From the NCBI GenBank assembly GCA_020744425.1, contig JAGMUV010000005.1, positions 1,488,001-1,552,000 on the forward strand: a stretch of 64,000 nt of DNA, written 5' to 3'. The DNA comes from Dactylonectria macrodidyma (Eukaryota > Ascomycota > Sordariomycetes > Hypocreales > Nectriaceae). Numbering within the stretch: the first letter of the stretch is position 1; each line of letters opens with the position of its first letter. Shown one piece after another: positions 20,801 to 30,719 of the stretch. The notes beneath the pieces were generated by a model. That model worked only from the letters and a program-made list of their open reading frames with translations. It was not told where the DNA came from and made no database searches. The position numbers were made by a program, and so were the translations under genes.

Positions 20801-21958
20801 CTTATATCTAATGGTGGGTATTCGAGGGTCCAATGGGCTGGTTGAGCGGATTCTGCGTCGTGCCATCCAGTTCTCTCTGACAGGCTGCGACTCGTCTGTG
20901 AGATCGATGACCGGAATAACCGTCACCGGGGTAGTCTCTGCCCCTGGAGTGGTTTCGTTACAAGGTTCCTCCTCCTCAACAGCATCAGTATCTGTCTCTT
21001 CGGCATCTTCAGGGGCAGCTGAGTTGTTCTCGTCGTCAGACAACGGCTTGGGGGCATTGTTGATCTTGTTGCATTGACAAGGGCTGCATGGACAAACTGG
21101 CTGCGTTTTGAATGGCAGGAATTCATTCGTGCTCCAACCTCGCCGTCCAGAGTAATCGACATCTGTTTGAGTGCCTCGGTCACAAGTTTCCTTCCTCTTA
21201 GGGGCCTCGGCACGGTTGATACAGTGGCAAGGCTCGCATTCACAACGCTGGTTGCGGCGAATCGCAATCAGGCCCCCGAGCCTTCTACCGCTATGCCTCC
21301 GACCCCATGTATTATTTTGGATGACTTCGAGACTGGGTGTTCCTGTGTCTGATGAATCCGCCCCAGGCGACTCAGATTGAATAGAATTATGTCCGCGATT
21401 TTGTCTCTTTGCGTCCTCAGCAAGAAGCTGAAGCGTCTCTGCATCAGATAGCGAGCCAGAGCGAGCCGGTATATAACCTTGGACCCATGCGGTGGAAACA
21501 GGAATCTCAAAATCCACCTTCAATGTGAACAAATTGGAGACAGCAGTGGGTAGCTGTCCCAGGCTGTGGCGAGATTCCCAGACTGAAGCGAGGAAATCCA
21601 GCTTGACAAGAAGAATACAGGCGATATGGAGATCTTCAAATATGGGGTTCGTGATTGAGAAGATGAAGATCGCTCTCTCTGCTGGATGTGTGATTTCCAG
21701 CCAGTTCTCGTCAGCGCTTAGACGTAGACAGAGCCACACAAATGCCAGCATCCAAAAGCCGACGGAGTGAATTTTTTTGGCGAAACGATGGATATATAGA
21801 GCAAGGATGTTCCACCAGACCAGCTCACGGCATGTCCAGACGGCGGCAAGGAGTTCGTTGATGATCCAGCAAAGAAGACTGTCGCTGCAGAAGTAGTGCT
21901 GTCCATGGGCAGATATCTCTTCAGCGGCCTCCATAGTCTCCTCCCAGATTGCCTCCAT
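17813..21958 (-). CDS. 1381-aa orphan: hydrophobic N-terminus, disordered repeat-bearing body
   Basis: I do not recognise this protein. Residues 20-160 are rich in Trp, Leu, Ile and Phe, with at least two membrane-type stretches (WIINELLAAVWTCRELVWWN and SVGFWMLAFVWLCLRL). The remaining 1200 residues are acidic, Pro/Ser/Asp-rich and probably disordered. Seen within it: two CxCxxCxC motifs, CECEPCHC at 239-246 and CPCSPCQC at 289-296; three degenerate tandem units of about 50 aa built on PLPIFQWPT..QPD (around 440-590); and a near-exact 28-32-aa duplication with core ELSDPDLYG (DNA period about 96 bp, 19510-19685). No intron is needed. The single open frame of 4.1 kb, with strand-specific composition, argues for a real gene. 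Membrane anchoring and metal or lipid modification at the Cys motifs are guesses. It is convergent with ATG14. Confidence 0.7.
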   Translation of the reverse strand: MEAIWEETMEAAEEISAHGQHYFCSDSLLCWIINELLAAVWTCRELVWWNILALYIHRFAKKIHSVGFWMLAFVWLCLRLSADENWLEITHPAERAIFIFSITNPIFEDLHIACILLVKLDFLASVWESRHSLGQLPTAVSNLFTLKVDFEIPVSTAWVQGYIPARSGSLSDAETLQLLAEDAKRQNRGHNSIQSESPGADSSDTGTPSLEVIQNNTWGRRHSGRRLGGLIAIRRNQRCECEPCHCINRAEAPKRKETCDRGTQTDVDYSGRRGWSTNEFLPFKTQPVCPCSPCQCNKINNAPKPLSDDENNSAAPEDAEETDTDAVEEEEPCNETTPGAETTPVTVIPVIDLTDESQPVRENWMARRRIRSTSPLDPRIPTIRYKTRHGREIPEEPEFPDVPEVTNDTQEVANYAPIDNPPSEPKVPTNILHPRASTAASPLPIFQWPTKPEVPESQGDLNVANNSQVLNQPDMFAHLRNSIRTADPPAARPLPIFQWPTSPEVPKSQGGLEVSNGSQVHNQPDIPSVLPGRIRPVEPPASDFMFGFELMPVPQFPELRSRLEAVNDNQAYEHPDMPVLLPDPVPTVNSPEESCVHESRSLSDTDDSLWNGNSSNMPTSAEVESHDIDVSGIKEVADQQDSARHAAQPDYPPGIDYYDIDYTPDFSIIPPLPDSPLDSATREADYFCDPPVLSELPPLPDSPQTPFTSLPIRLRISEMFQSSHKHNSLKDRIINPEDIRGAPDNEGASETKDNEVTVRETTPTAPYEGSDSELSDPDLYGWSDDNLTPPRQTTPIAPYEGSDPELSDPDLYGCSDNDKPDGNEPSGRNPRETTRPVSTVVDFGSYRDGGDNTDGDSGDEAPPNAATTAESRAKISKLDVALDDILGAAEAKARSQDGSGLVPEHESDPEQPYEREGSPMESVHSRESSPMDCDSEGDHSVSDIDMDIPGEALQIADIEMVDSPSTQTQGFGYLDSIFNAAQMMPPFTTLAEEFQQTAQAQCSETFQDSNNGPRFTNMMDQIQGTDHSPSPAQALSSPAQTPIPGLTLTNPPAQSEAQRPDYLPSPEDRVLNILGPFVNSLDPASVPDQSFHNTPMSENIERMEIQVPDTPTDRRPKRDREGMKKVEVVKEEDIGNSVPVFDVNAMRYHACLNQMAPLPTRQPPATETSSEHSEDDDPNDDTEPAPPSPEETKFSHDGPELSKESTQEEIAARPKLKLRPRFHRSQLPNPAAPAGPSQQPNAEIEHEEEQRDPELPNNDTQAGHSQQPDANKEDEEGEGKADEDVKTLPWETQQALMQEEFDRLDSLGVWEIPPDDGPLEPFGLTAHEAHHGFRDPTSPTPAPRPQPNRGESEASRDQQDITPDVGISEEDWKPYEQEFVD

Positions 21959-23349
21959 TTAAAACTCTATCCCGTAGGATATTGGAGCGGAGTTTGAGAG
22001 GAATGTGAGGTAACCAGTCAAGGCCGACAAGAAAGAGGTGTGGTGAGAGTCGTTGTTCGCGAAAATGTAGCGGGTTCGGGTACGGATGATTGAAGGCTGC
22101 ATGCACAAGAAGTGGGATCAAAACGAAAGAATGTGAGTAAATCAAAACATGAATAGATTGTAGAGAAGCGAGAGAGAGGAAGTTCGTTGCGACACACATC
22201 ATTATATATGTGTGCGTATTGTGTGTTGTTGTTGGCTACAGCCGACCGGCAGCTGTCAAAAACTGCTAGGGTTTCATTCTGCAATTGTTCTCCGTTTGTT
22301 CGATGGCGAGCTAAAACTAAATGAAAGCAATGAATGAACCAAGAACAAACAGAGCAATTTTCCTTGTCAATGAGCTTGTCTAGAACAGTGCATGGCGACA
22401 AAGGGAAGACAAGGGCATTGAGTATGTTTTAAAAACAAAGTGCCAAGTTGAAACTGCATGCTGACACTTTTGTGCTTGAATGTCTGCAATTCCACATCTC
22501 AGATTGGCATTTCATTTCACCCATGCTGCGCTCCAAGTCGATCGTGACGCAAGGCCGTTTCCATGCGAGTGACAGCAAGACAAACAGCCACCATGACAAT
22601 GACAATCAAACACAGGCCCTCTAAGAGGAAAAAGAGAAATGAAGTTTCCATGCAACTTAAGCAATCAGAAAGAGTTGCCTGCCTCCAATACGTAAGGGAG
22701 GACCGAAATTGGTCATGGTCTATTCCTGTCAGTTGACCTGAGCCACTGATGTGTGGCAAATGTGATCCTGCGCGTAGTGTCTTGTGCCTATTTTACCTTA
22801 CAAATAGTTGATCAAAGAATACGTGCTCAACATAGCTGCTCTTCGTCATAGCCAAAGCCCAGAAAGTGTCACTGGCAATCAACTGACGAGGTAGGTGTGA
22901 ACTGAGCTGATGTGTTTTCTCTCTCTACAGTGTGCGACGATGCCGTGTCACGATGACTGTCATTAGCTAATCCTGTCAACATACTCGAGTTCGACACCCT
23001 TCTTAAGAAACAGTAATGGTCTCATGACTGCTTTCAGCCGTCTAGCTAAGTGGGAATCTGCCCAGTTGCAACAGCGGTGTTGTCGATAAGTAGCGTTGAC
23101 AAATTGCTTCGTCCTCAGGACAAGCGGTGTCCGATCGTCAATCTTCTCAGTCGACTGGGTTTCAGAGCCCCTACACATACTCACTGGCACTTTGACCACT
23201 CTTGCATATTAAATAGGTACGTAGATAGAATAATATGGTCAATAGCAGTTCCCTACAGCAAGGTATCTTTCTTCCAACCAACGCCATAGCCTCCCTCAGG
23301 CGTATCCCGAAACCCGTCGTTACTCATTATCCTGTTGAATCCAACGTTC
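21959..23349. other. Intergenic: orphan promoter and SPC105 3' flank
   Basis: 1.39 kb. A TATA-like run (ATTATATATG, about 22201-22210) lies 240 bases upstream of the orphan gene's start. Open frames here (for example 22018-22401, minus) lack family or splice support. No RNA gene is seen. Confidence 0.5.
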
Positions 23350-26300
23350 TTACTTCCTCCCCCTCGCAATCAACCTTCCGTGCAACTCAACCATGACATC
23401 GCTCCACTCTTCCTCTCCAGCGCCGACGAGTTTGCTAATTCTCGAGGCCAAGAACTCGCTCACCTTTCCCACATTGAAATGCTCTCCGTACACAACCTTG
23501 GTTTCGGGAGTGATTGCAATATCGAGACCGTCAGGGCCACTTTGGCCGCTTAGGTTTAATGTTGCCTCAACACGCGTCTCTAGTGGGACCAGCAGCAAAG
23601 AAGTTGTCATAGCCACATTAATATCAGACGTCTTCTTGACTGTTGTAGGAAATGTGACATTGAGGCGGTTGATCTGAGCTGAAACCCGGCTGGCCTGATC
23701 CCAGGCTAGTCTGACCATGTTGAGCAGATGGTGAGATTCCGTGCGACTCTGCGGTAGAGCTCGAATATGGTCACGGATGCACTGAAGAAAAAAGTCCTTC
23801 TCGATCGTCTTGGGCAGAGGGTCATGCTCTCTTGTGTCACCGATATACCATAGGTCGATTCTTGAGTTTGGTTTGTGGGTGTGGAAGGCCGTAATGTCAA
23901 AGACAATCTCGATTTCTCGATTGTATGCCAGGGATAACGTCGTGCCGGAAATCCCCGTCACCGACCAACCGTGCTCTTTCTCGATCGCACCAGCGCGGCC
24001 TATAGTTGATCAAATGTTAGTAACCACCTCCAGGTCTTAAAGTAGGAGGGGAAGGGAGGGAGCCATACCTTTGAGACTGTTGACCTCGGTGCTTGTCCAG
24101 CCACGACATTCCTCGCGGATCTTTTCGGATTGCTTAATCTCTTCAAGACAATGCTGTTTCTGAGCGGTCAATGTGTCGATATCAGCCTCCGACGCCTGGA
24201 ATTGACCGCGAAGTTGTGCAATCAACTTCTTCTTGTGTTCGATGTCGTGATCCAGAGTAGTCAACTCCTCACGTGCAGCCTCAAGCTCGGACGGATCGCA
24301 GTCCGCAAGTTCTTGGGCGACCTCTTCGAGGTTGGTGCTTTCCTCCACAAGCGCATCGTAGCGGGCCTGTAATGCCGGCATGACAGAGTCAAGAAGGGCC
24401 TTTTGTTTCTCCAGGTTCTCTTGGTCGGCCTCCATACCCTCATCGATCCGAATCAGACCGTCCCGAAGTCCATCCTGAAGCTTCATGCGCCACTCATACC
24501 ACATCGCCTTGCTCAGAAGCCGAGCATGTGTCTTGACGTTCTTGAACTGATTGTCCATTAAGGACTTCACTTCGGGCGTAGCGGCCATGTACTCTTTAAA
24601 CAGGGTCGGGTTCTCCTCAAATGTGTCGGTCTCAATCTCCTTGACCATTCGTCGGCCTTCAGAGATATACTTCTTCAGCTCCCGGCAAGAGTGTTGATAC
24701 AATTCCAGCGTTGGCACGGTGCAAGCACCAGCCACCACACATCGCTCAAGCGATAAGTCATCTTCTCCTTCTGCGGAAAAGCCAGCCTGAAATGTTCCGG
24801 GCACAGTTGTTTGGCGGCGCTTTGTGGTAGTCAGCTCCATAAAGCGGATAGATGTCATGTTGAGGAAGTCCTGGAGGTGAATGCGTTCCCCATCAACCTC
24901 GTTCTCGAGCTGAGCAGCATCCTTCACAGTAGAGTCGGTAAAGTTTACGGAATGGCTGGTGTAGTCGTCTTGGATATCCTTGAACCGGCCTTGGTTCTTT
25001 GGAGTCGTGGCTGGGCTGGGTCTCTGCGGCGAAGAAAGTGTCGGCGTGGAGTTGTTGAGATTTGGCTGCAGACTCTTCTGAAGCGATCTTGTGAGTCGGC
25101 CGGTAGTCTCAGCCTTCGAGGGCGGTTGCTTCAGCTTGATATTCTTAACAGGACTGCTCTGATGCCCCTTAAGACGCTTGACGCCATCGTTATACTCATC
25201 TTCTTCATCATCCAGTTCGTTTGGCCTCTTTCCAAGGAGTCCCTTGGCACTGCCAACGTGAAGGCTCTTGCGACCTTTCAGGGGGTTACGCTTGGGGCTC
25301 ATACTATCAATCATCTCCCTCAGGTTGAGAGTAGGTTCCCCATCAGCTTCCCGTTCAAGGATCTTTCGTCGGTTCTCCTTGTCCTCTTCATCCTGGCGAT
25401 CTCTTTCTAACTCATCTGCCATTTCCCGAGGGGTTTGGAATGAGACGCCCTTCTGCCCAGGAACAAACACGCTTGCCACGTCGCCAATTGAGCCTCTTCG
25501 GTCAAATAACGCAGCAACCTGCGGAGACCCGAGGCCAGCTCGATCCACACCAACTCCCGAAAGCCTCCGAGGTTGAGGAGTCAAAACCACTGTCGGTGTC
25601 TTATTGCCTGTCGTGGTATCTTCTTGGAAAAGACTCTTTCTCCGGGCGGGTTTAACTGGTGAGGGTGTTCTGGAGTTCGACTTTGTGGGAGACGGTCGCT
25701 TCGGAGATGCAGGCCGCGAATTGTTCACCGAGGTTCTCGGAATAGGTTTCGCCGCGGAAGCCGAGCTAACTCGGGGAGTTGAAGATTTAACAGATGTTGG
25801 GGCCTTGGCCTTTCGCGCCGTTGATTGGGGTGTTGTCAGGGACTTTGCAGGAGACGGCGTTCGAACTATCCTAGAAGGCGACTGTGGTGTTGACACATTG
25901 GGCCCAACACTACGCCGCAATCCATTTCCGAGGAAAGCTGAAAGGCCAGGGCTGATAGTCTCTGGTGAAGGCTCAGGTGCAGGTTGGGTTTCCGGCTGCT
26001 TGGCAGGCGAATCCTGCTGTAGCGTGGACATGACCACCTTAACGGGGCTATCTGGAGTATCGGCTTCTTGCTCCATGATCTGTTTTGCAAGGGCCCGAGA
26101 ACCATTCGTGCCATTGCTGAGGATGCCGCCAATAGCTGTTGTCATTTCCATTCCCATAGTGGCATCCACTTCATCATCATTGCCGTCGCTCTCATTATTA
26201 AGAGTGGCAGAAATGATGCGCCCGACACCGACAGTCATGTCCATGTCCATGTCCATTGCAGTCTCGTCAGTTGCGAGATTCTTGGTTTGATTTATCGTCC

Positions 26301-27827
26301 TTCTTCGGGTCGCCGCGATGCTTTTCCTCTTTTGTTGTGACAGCACGCCGCCCATGACGGTTGTGAGCTCCATAGACATGTCTTCGTTGTCTTCCGATTC
26401 ATCCTCTTCCTCAGGCGCAGGCCGGTGAATGCCACCGATTGCGGTCGTAAACTCCATGGTTGCCTCCTCCATCGGCGCATCGTCGTCTTCTTCATCGATC
26501 AAGGCTTGTTGTTTCGGAGCCTGTGTTTGAGAGAGGATGCCGCCAAGCACGCGAGTGACATCCATGGACATTTCCTCCTCGGGTTCTATTTCCTCTGCCG
26601 CCGCGGGCCTAAGGATCCCACCGACAGCTCGAGTCTCTTCCATGTCCATGTCCATGTCCATGTCCATGTCCTGTTCAGTCTCCTCATTGTCCGGCTGTTG
26701 AGGTTGCGATTGGCGAGGCTGAGCTGGTGGTTGATAGGGCTCATTTTCCTGGTCCTGGGCAGCGTTATTTGGCTTGGCAGCTTGGTTTCCCCATCCAAAA
26801 GAAGGGATGAACTCTTCGCCATCGTCCTCATCGCTATCGTCTCCGAGACGCTGGTTTCCAGCCGTTCGTGCTGCCAGCCTGAGGGCTTCGTCAAGAGTTG
26901 ACGAGTCTCCGGTATCGTCAAGAGATCTATCTGATGCAGCCGTAGTGCCAGTAACTTCTTCCGCGTCGATAGTCATCATGGTCCCGTCGTCAGAGTCGCT
27001 GCTTGACCCATCATCTTCTACATCGTTGATTTCTTCCACCGCATCTGCAGGTTCGGAATCATCGCTGTAAATAGTTGAGGTGTTGGTGTCGTCATCAGAG
27101 CTGCGGAAGTTGAGAGCCGGGAGACCGGAGCTCCTCCGTTGTTTTGTTTGTTGTAGTTCGTCTTCATCTGTGACCTCTGGCGCATTTTGTAACTGGCCGC
27201 GACCGATGTTTCGTTTCCCTGCATTCGCTGCATCTTGCATATATTCAATCTCATGGAACGTGTGAAGCGTCGCCTCGGCGGCAAATGACACTCTTCGGTT
27301 TGCCAGGGACTTGCGACGGGCATCGCGGCGGTCGCGCTCCTCTCGATCCCTGGCGGCGGCCTGTTGTTCCTCTTCCGTTCGAACAGCAACTTTTGAGCCA
27401 TTGGACTCTGCGCCTGTTGGTTTGGGGATGACGATCTCGTTCGTAGGTTCATAAAAGTCTATCAAATCCGGCTGCTTGGATTTCATCGGCGGGATCTCAG
27501 GGAGCGAAGAGATGGTTGGTTTGAGGATAGAGCGCGGGGGTTTCGCCGGCGCTGCTAGAGACTGAGTATAATTAGACGCTGCTCGAGACATTAGGATATG
27601 AGCCATCTTACTGCGCGTCGATTACCGCTACCTTGCCTAAGAGCATCAAGGCCGCCTGGGCCCAGACTCTTGCTTCTTGAGGACGACTTGCGACCAGCTG
27701 CCAGCGTACTGCCAACATCGACTGTCGCATTGTCTTTGTCCATTGCCCCTCGCATGTCTGAGTGCGAACTAAGGGACTTGCGCGTGCGCCGCGTTGCAGG
27801 CACCGTGGCATCAGCTGAAGGTGCCAT
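23350..27827 (-). CDS. SPC105: Kinetochore scaffold Spc105/KNL1 (Spc7)
   Basis: KNL1 is the large subunit of the KMN network; it recruits Bub1/Bub3 through phosphorylated MELT repeats and PP1 through short docking motifs. Three exons, 27827-27632, 27581-24069 and 23999-23350, separated by introns of 50 nt (TCCTAATG branch) and 69 nt, give 1452 aa. Seen: a basic N-terminus RRTRKSLSS, PP1 motifs SILK (83-86) and RVSF (162-165), and six MELT-like units at about 365-560, each followed by a GG-I-type tail. Then come a Ser/Pro-rich basic linker, the Spc7 coiled coil (about 1050-1230) and a C-terminal RWD-like domain (SLAYNREIEIVFDITAFH). An ATG at 27606 lies inside intron 1, so a start there would miss the true first exon. 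The gene shares its upstream region with RPS11. Confidence 0.93.
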
Positions 27828-28269
27828 TTTGGTGATGTTGCTTGATCTTGTCGGACGAATATCTCCCCACGCGGCGATAAAGTGGTGGTGGGCTGTATAT
27901 CGCGACCCATGCGTGTTTGTTTACTTTGGCGTCCAGCAACAGGGTCTGACCCGCTCTGCCAAGCATGAGCGCCACACACCGCGGCCCGTGCTCTGACGCC
28001 TTTTCACGTGATAGGGACCGCCCAGATGTTAAGAAGTGGATCACGTGTCTCTCAGGACTCCCGGCCAATCAGAATACTCGGCTACGCAACCAATCCAAAT
28101 TTTGCAAGCCCTAAGGCCGGAAAGTGCACGCAAAAAATGGTGTGGGATTTGCCCTACTTCTCCATCTGCGCAAAACTGCCCTCTATCATAGCCAATCTCA
28201 ACCTCGCCTCACCCACTCACCACGACACGCCCTCTCGAAACGGTACCTGCCCGAGAAGGATAATTCAAG
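27828..28269. promoter_or_regulatory. Bidirectional promoter, SPC105 / ribosomal protein S11
   Basis: 442 bases between divergent starts. Visible elements: TCACGTGA at 28004-28011 and TCACGTG at 28041-28047 (Cbf1-type E-boxes), CCAAT at 28065-28069 and 28090-28094, and CCCTAA at 28109-28114 (Tbf1/telomere-like core). Tbf1 and Cbf1 are known regulators of ribosomal protein genes in Candida albicans; use by this fungus is inference. The elements cluster on the RPS11 side. Confidence 0.6.
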
Positions 28270-29066
28270 ATGTCAGTTTTCGGCGCGATCTGTACACGAT
28301 ATTCAAACGACCAGGTCGCTAACCTTTACTCAGGGCGACCGAGTTGACCGTCCAGTCGGAGCGCGCTTTCCAGAAGCAGCCTCACATCTTCCAGAACTCG
28401 AAGATCCGAACCAAGACCTCCCGACCGGGCAAGGGTGGCCGAAGATGGTACAAGGACGTCGGTCTGGGTTTCCGTACCCCCAAGACCGCCATTGAGGGCA
28501 CCTACATCGGTACGTGCGACATGTCGAAGATTACATCGAACTCGGAATCATGAGCGGAGAGCGTCCTATACGGCCCTAGGTCGTACCAGCAGCTGTTGTC
28601 GTTGGAAGAGAAAGAGTTGGGGGCGCTCTCAAATCGCCATGTTGGGCTGGGTTCGGACTTGCGTGGTTGAATTGTTTACTGACCTTGCTCGTTCTCCAGA
28701 CAAGAAGTGCCCCTTCACCGGCCTCGTCTCCATCCGTGGCCGTATCCTTACCGGCACCGTCGTTTCCACCAAGATGCACCGAACCGTCGTCATCCGAAGA
28801 GAGTACCTCCACTTCATCCCCAAGTACTCCCGTTACGAGAAGCGCCACAAGAACCTCGCCGCCCACGTCTCCCCCGCTTTCCGTGTTGAGGAGGGTGACC
28901 AGGTTACCGTTGGCCAGTGCCGTCCCCTTAGCAAGACTGTACGTCTGAAAGACCCGGAGTTGCGGTCATTCGACAAGTTGACTAATGTGTTTCTCAGGTC
29001 CGATTCAACGTCCTGCGCGTGCTGCCCCGAACTGGTAAGGCGGTCAAGAAGTTCAGCAAGTTCTAA
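28270..29066 (+). CDS. RPS11: 40S ribosomal protein S11 (uS17)
   Basis: S11 (uS17) is a core small-subunit protein that contacts 18S rRNA. Four exons, 28270-28271, 28334-28509, 28700-28938 and 28998-29066, encode 161 aa. The first coding exon is only AT: the intron (GTCAGT..CTCAG, 62 nt) splits the start codon as AT|G, and the protein then reads [20 protein letters not shown]. Later motifs: [15 protein letters not shown], the uS17 core [20 protein letters not shown] and C-terminus [14 protein letters not shown]. Intron 2 is long for this window (190 nt); I looked for a box C/D snoRNA in it and found none. The upstream region has E-boxes and CCAAT boxes fitting strong growth-linked expression. 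Confidence 0.97.
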
Positions 29067-29729
29067 ATTGGGCTCCTTTCTGGCATTTTTGGCGTGATAA
29101 GCATCAGAGGAAATGGGACATTTCCCCTGAAGGGTCGGGCACCGGAAGTTGCTTTGCAAATGATTGTGCTATAGACGCAATCGCGAATAAAAGGATTCAC
29201 GAAGACAATTATCTGGGGTTCGCGGTTCAGTTGGGCGTGATATGGCTAGCAAAAAGGTCTCCAGGGTCTCAAGATTACGTTCTTGTCTTTTGCCCATTTG
29301 CAGCCCGAACAATGACCAACTTTCTGTGATGCTTTTGCTGCTGAACCGCTGTTGTAAATTCAAGGTGACTTGAGGCATGCGCGCAACCCAGCCTTAGCTG
29401 CTTGGTTCGAAACGACAGCGATGAGCAACTGAATTCGGCAATTGAATTACTGTAGTTTCTATCTTGACGGTATTCGCATAATTGTATAACTAAGCAAGAA
29501 TGTAGGCGTGCTCAACCGGTGATACATGATCGGCCAGAAGTTTTGAATCTGACGTACAGTGCATGGTACAGTGCCCAACCTTTTTTGTACCCCTCCATGC
29601 TTCGTGGGCGATCACGCGAAGTTCCATTTCCAAGAAGGCATTCAACGGCTCTAACCTCACAGTACCCTCCAGATCCGAACTCGACATCGATTGCTCCAAC
29701 TTTGACGTCGATCACATAAATCTGCAGCA
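29067..29729. other. Intergenic between RPS11 and the CX9C gene
   Basis: 663 bases holding the RPS11 3' UTR and the next gene's promoter. I see no gene or RNA. Confidence 0.5.
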
Positions 29730-30719
29730 ATGGGCTGGATATCATCAGTCCTTGGCACCGATAAATCGGAGGACCCTCTTGGAAAACTCGATCCCAAGCT
29801 CCGCGAATTCCTCGAAAAAGAATCCCCCGTCAAGTATTCAGCGCCACAACCGTCAACACCTGCAGTCGCTCCCCAGCCTCAATCGTACGGCAACAGCGAC
29901 GCTCCATCAGCAGCTTCAGGCACTCAGGCGCCTGCCGTCCCTTCTGCCAGCCTGTACCAGGATGGTCGGTATGCCGACATATGGAAGACGTACCGGCCGT
30001 TGGCGCAAATCGAGGCCGAAACCGCGAGCGATCATGACAAGTTGATGAGCGTGTTGGAGGGGTTCAAGGAGCGAAAAGAAGCAATTGCAGGGGCTGCGCT
30101 GGAGAATTGCGCAGAATTCCAGGAAGAGTGGGTGAATTGCATGAAGCATGGCAGCTGGGAGGACCAGATACAGATGTGCCGGCACCAAGTGCGAAGATTT
30201 GAGAGGTGCTACACAATGCAATCGGTAAGGTTATTGATGTTGGTCCCCAAGCAAGGCATATCGCAGTTGCTAATAAGGTGGTTTCAGCGCTTCCTCCGTG
30301 CGTTAGGATTTGGATCGGTACTTGGAAGACCGGCCCAGGTGGAGGAGGATATTCAAATGCATGCCGACTCGCTATTCCAACGGATGATACGCCACGAAGC
30401 CGCGGTAGAAAAGGCCAAGGCGGAAGGCCTCCCGATTCCAGAGTTCCAGCCGTCTGTCCTCCAGAAGAAGCCTGACGGGGTTACGCCAAGCGAGCAGCTG
30501 CAGCAGCAATGGAACTCACAGCTAGACAAGCTGCCAGCTGAGGAGCGCGCGATGGAGGAGGCGGCTCTGCGGGGAGACTTGGAGGCCAAGGCCATAGTCG
30601 CTGACAAGGTGCAGCAAATCTGGGACACACAAAAGGATGAGCGACAGAAGCGGCAAGCCGAAGGCAACCCGACTTTTGGGGACTATGTATCCACGCTACT
30701 TGGTAGAAGTGGGAAATAA
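29730..30719 (+). CDS. Twin-CX9C (CHCH-like) protein, function unknown
   Basis: The product is 308 aa after removal of a 63-nt intron (30225-30287, GTAAGG..TTTCAG, TGCTAATAAG branch); it joins YTMQS|RFLRALGFG. The centre carries C-x9-C-x12-C-x9-C (CAEFQEEWVNC ... CRHQVRRFERC), the twin-CX9C pattern of proteins oxidised by Mia40 in the mitochondrial intermembrane space. The N-terminus (MGWISSVLGTDKSEDPLGKL) is followed by a Pro/Ser/Gln-rich linker, and the C-terminal half is charged and helical, ending FGDYVSTLLGRSGK. At 308 aa it is much longer than classic CX9C assembly factors (about 70-150 aa). The intron length is a multiple of three with no stop, so retention would insert 21 mostly hydrophobic residues straight after the Cys domain. 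A mitochondrial location is inferred, not shown. Confidence 0.8.
   Translation: MGWISSVLGTDKSEDPLGKLDPKLREFLEKESPVKYSAPQPSTPAVAPQPQSYGNSDAPSAASGTQAPAVPSASLYQDGRYADIWKTYRPLAQIEAETASDHDKLMSVLEGFKERKEAIAGAALENCAEFQEEWVNCMKHGSWEDQIQMCRHQVRRFERCYTMQSVRLLMLVPKQGISQLLIRWFQRFLRALGFGSVLGRPAQVEEDIQMHADSLFQRMIRHEAAVEKAKAEGLPIPEFQPSVLQKKPDGVTPSEQLQQQWNSQLDKLPAEERAMEEAALRGDLEAKAIVADKVQQIWDTQKDERQKRQAEGNPTFGDYVSTLLGRSGK

Noticed and set aside
22018..22401. 127-codon minus-strand frame upstream of the orphan gene
   Set aside because: No splice sites or family resemblance; composition is like noncoding flank.
25604..26290. 228-codon plus-strand frame in SPC105
   Set aside because: Shadow of the MELT-bearing exon; the repeats make both strands open.
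28510..28699. Possible intronic snoRNA in RPS11 intron 2
   Set aside because: The intron is long, but no convincing box C (RTGATGA) with a paired box D and terminal stem was found; the CTGA near the end is better read as the branch site.
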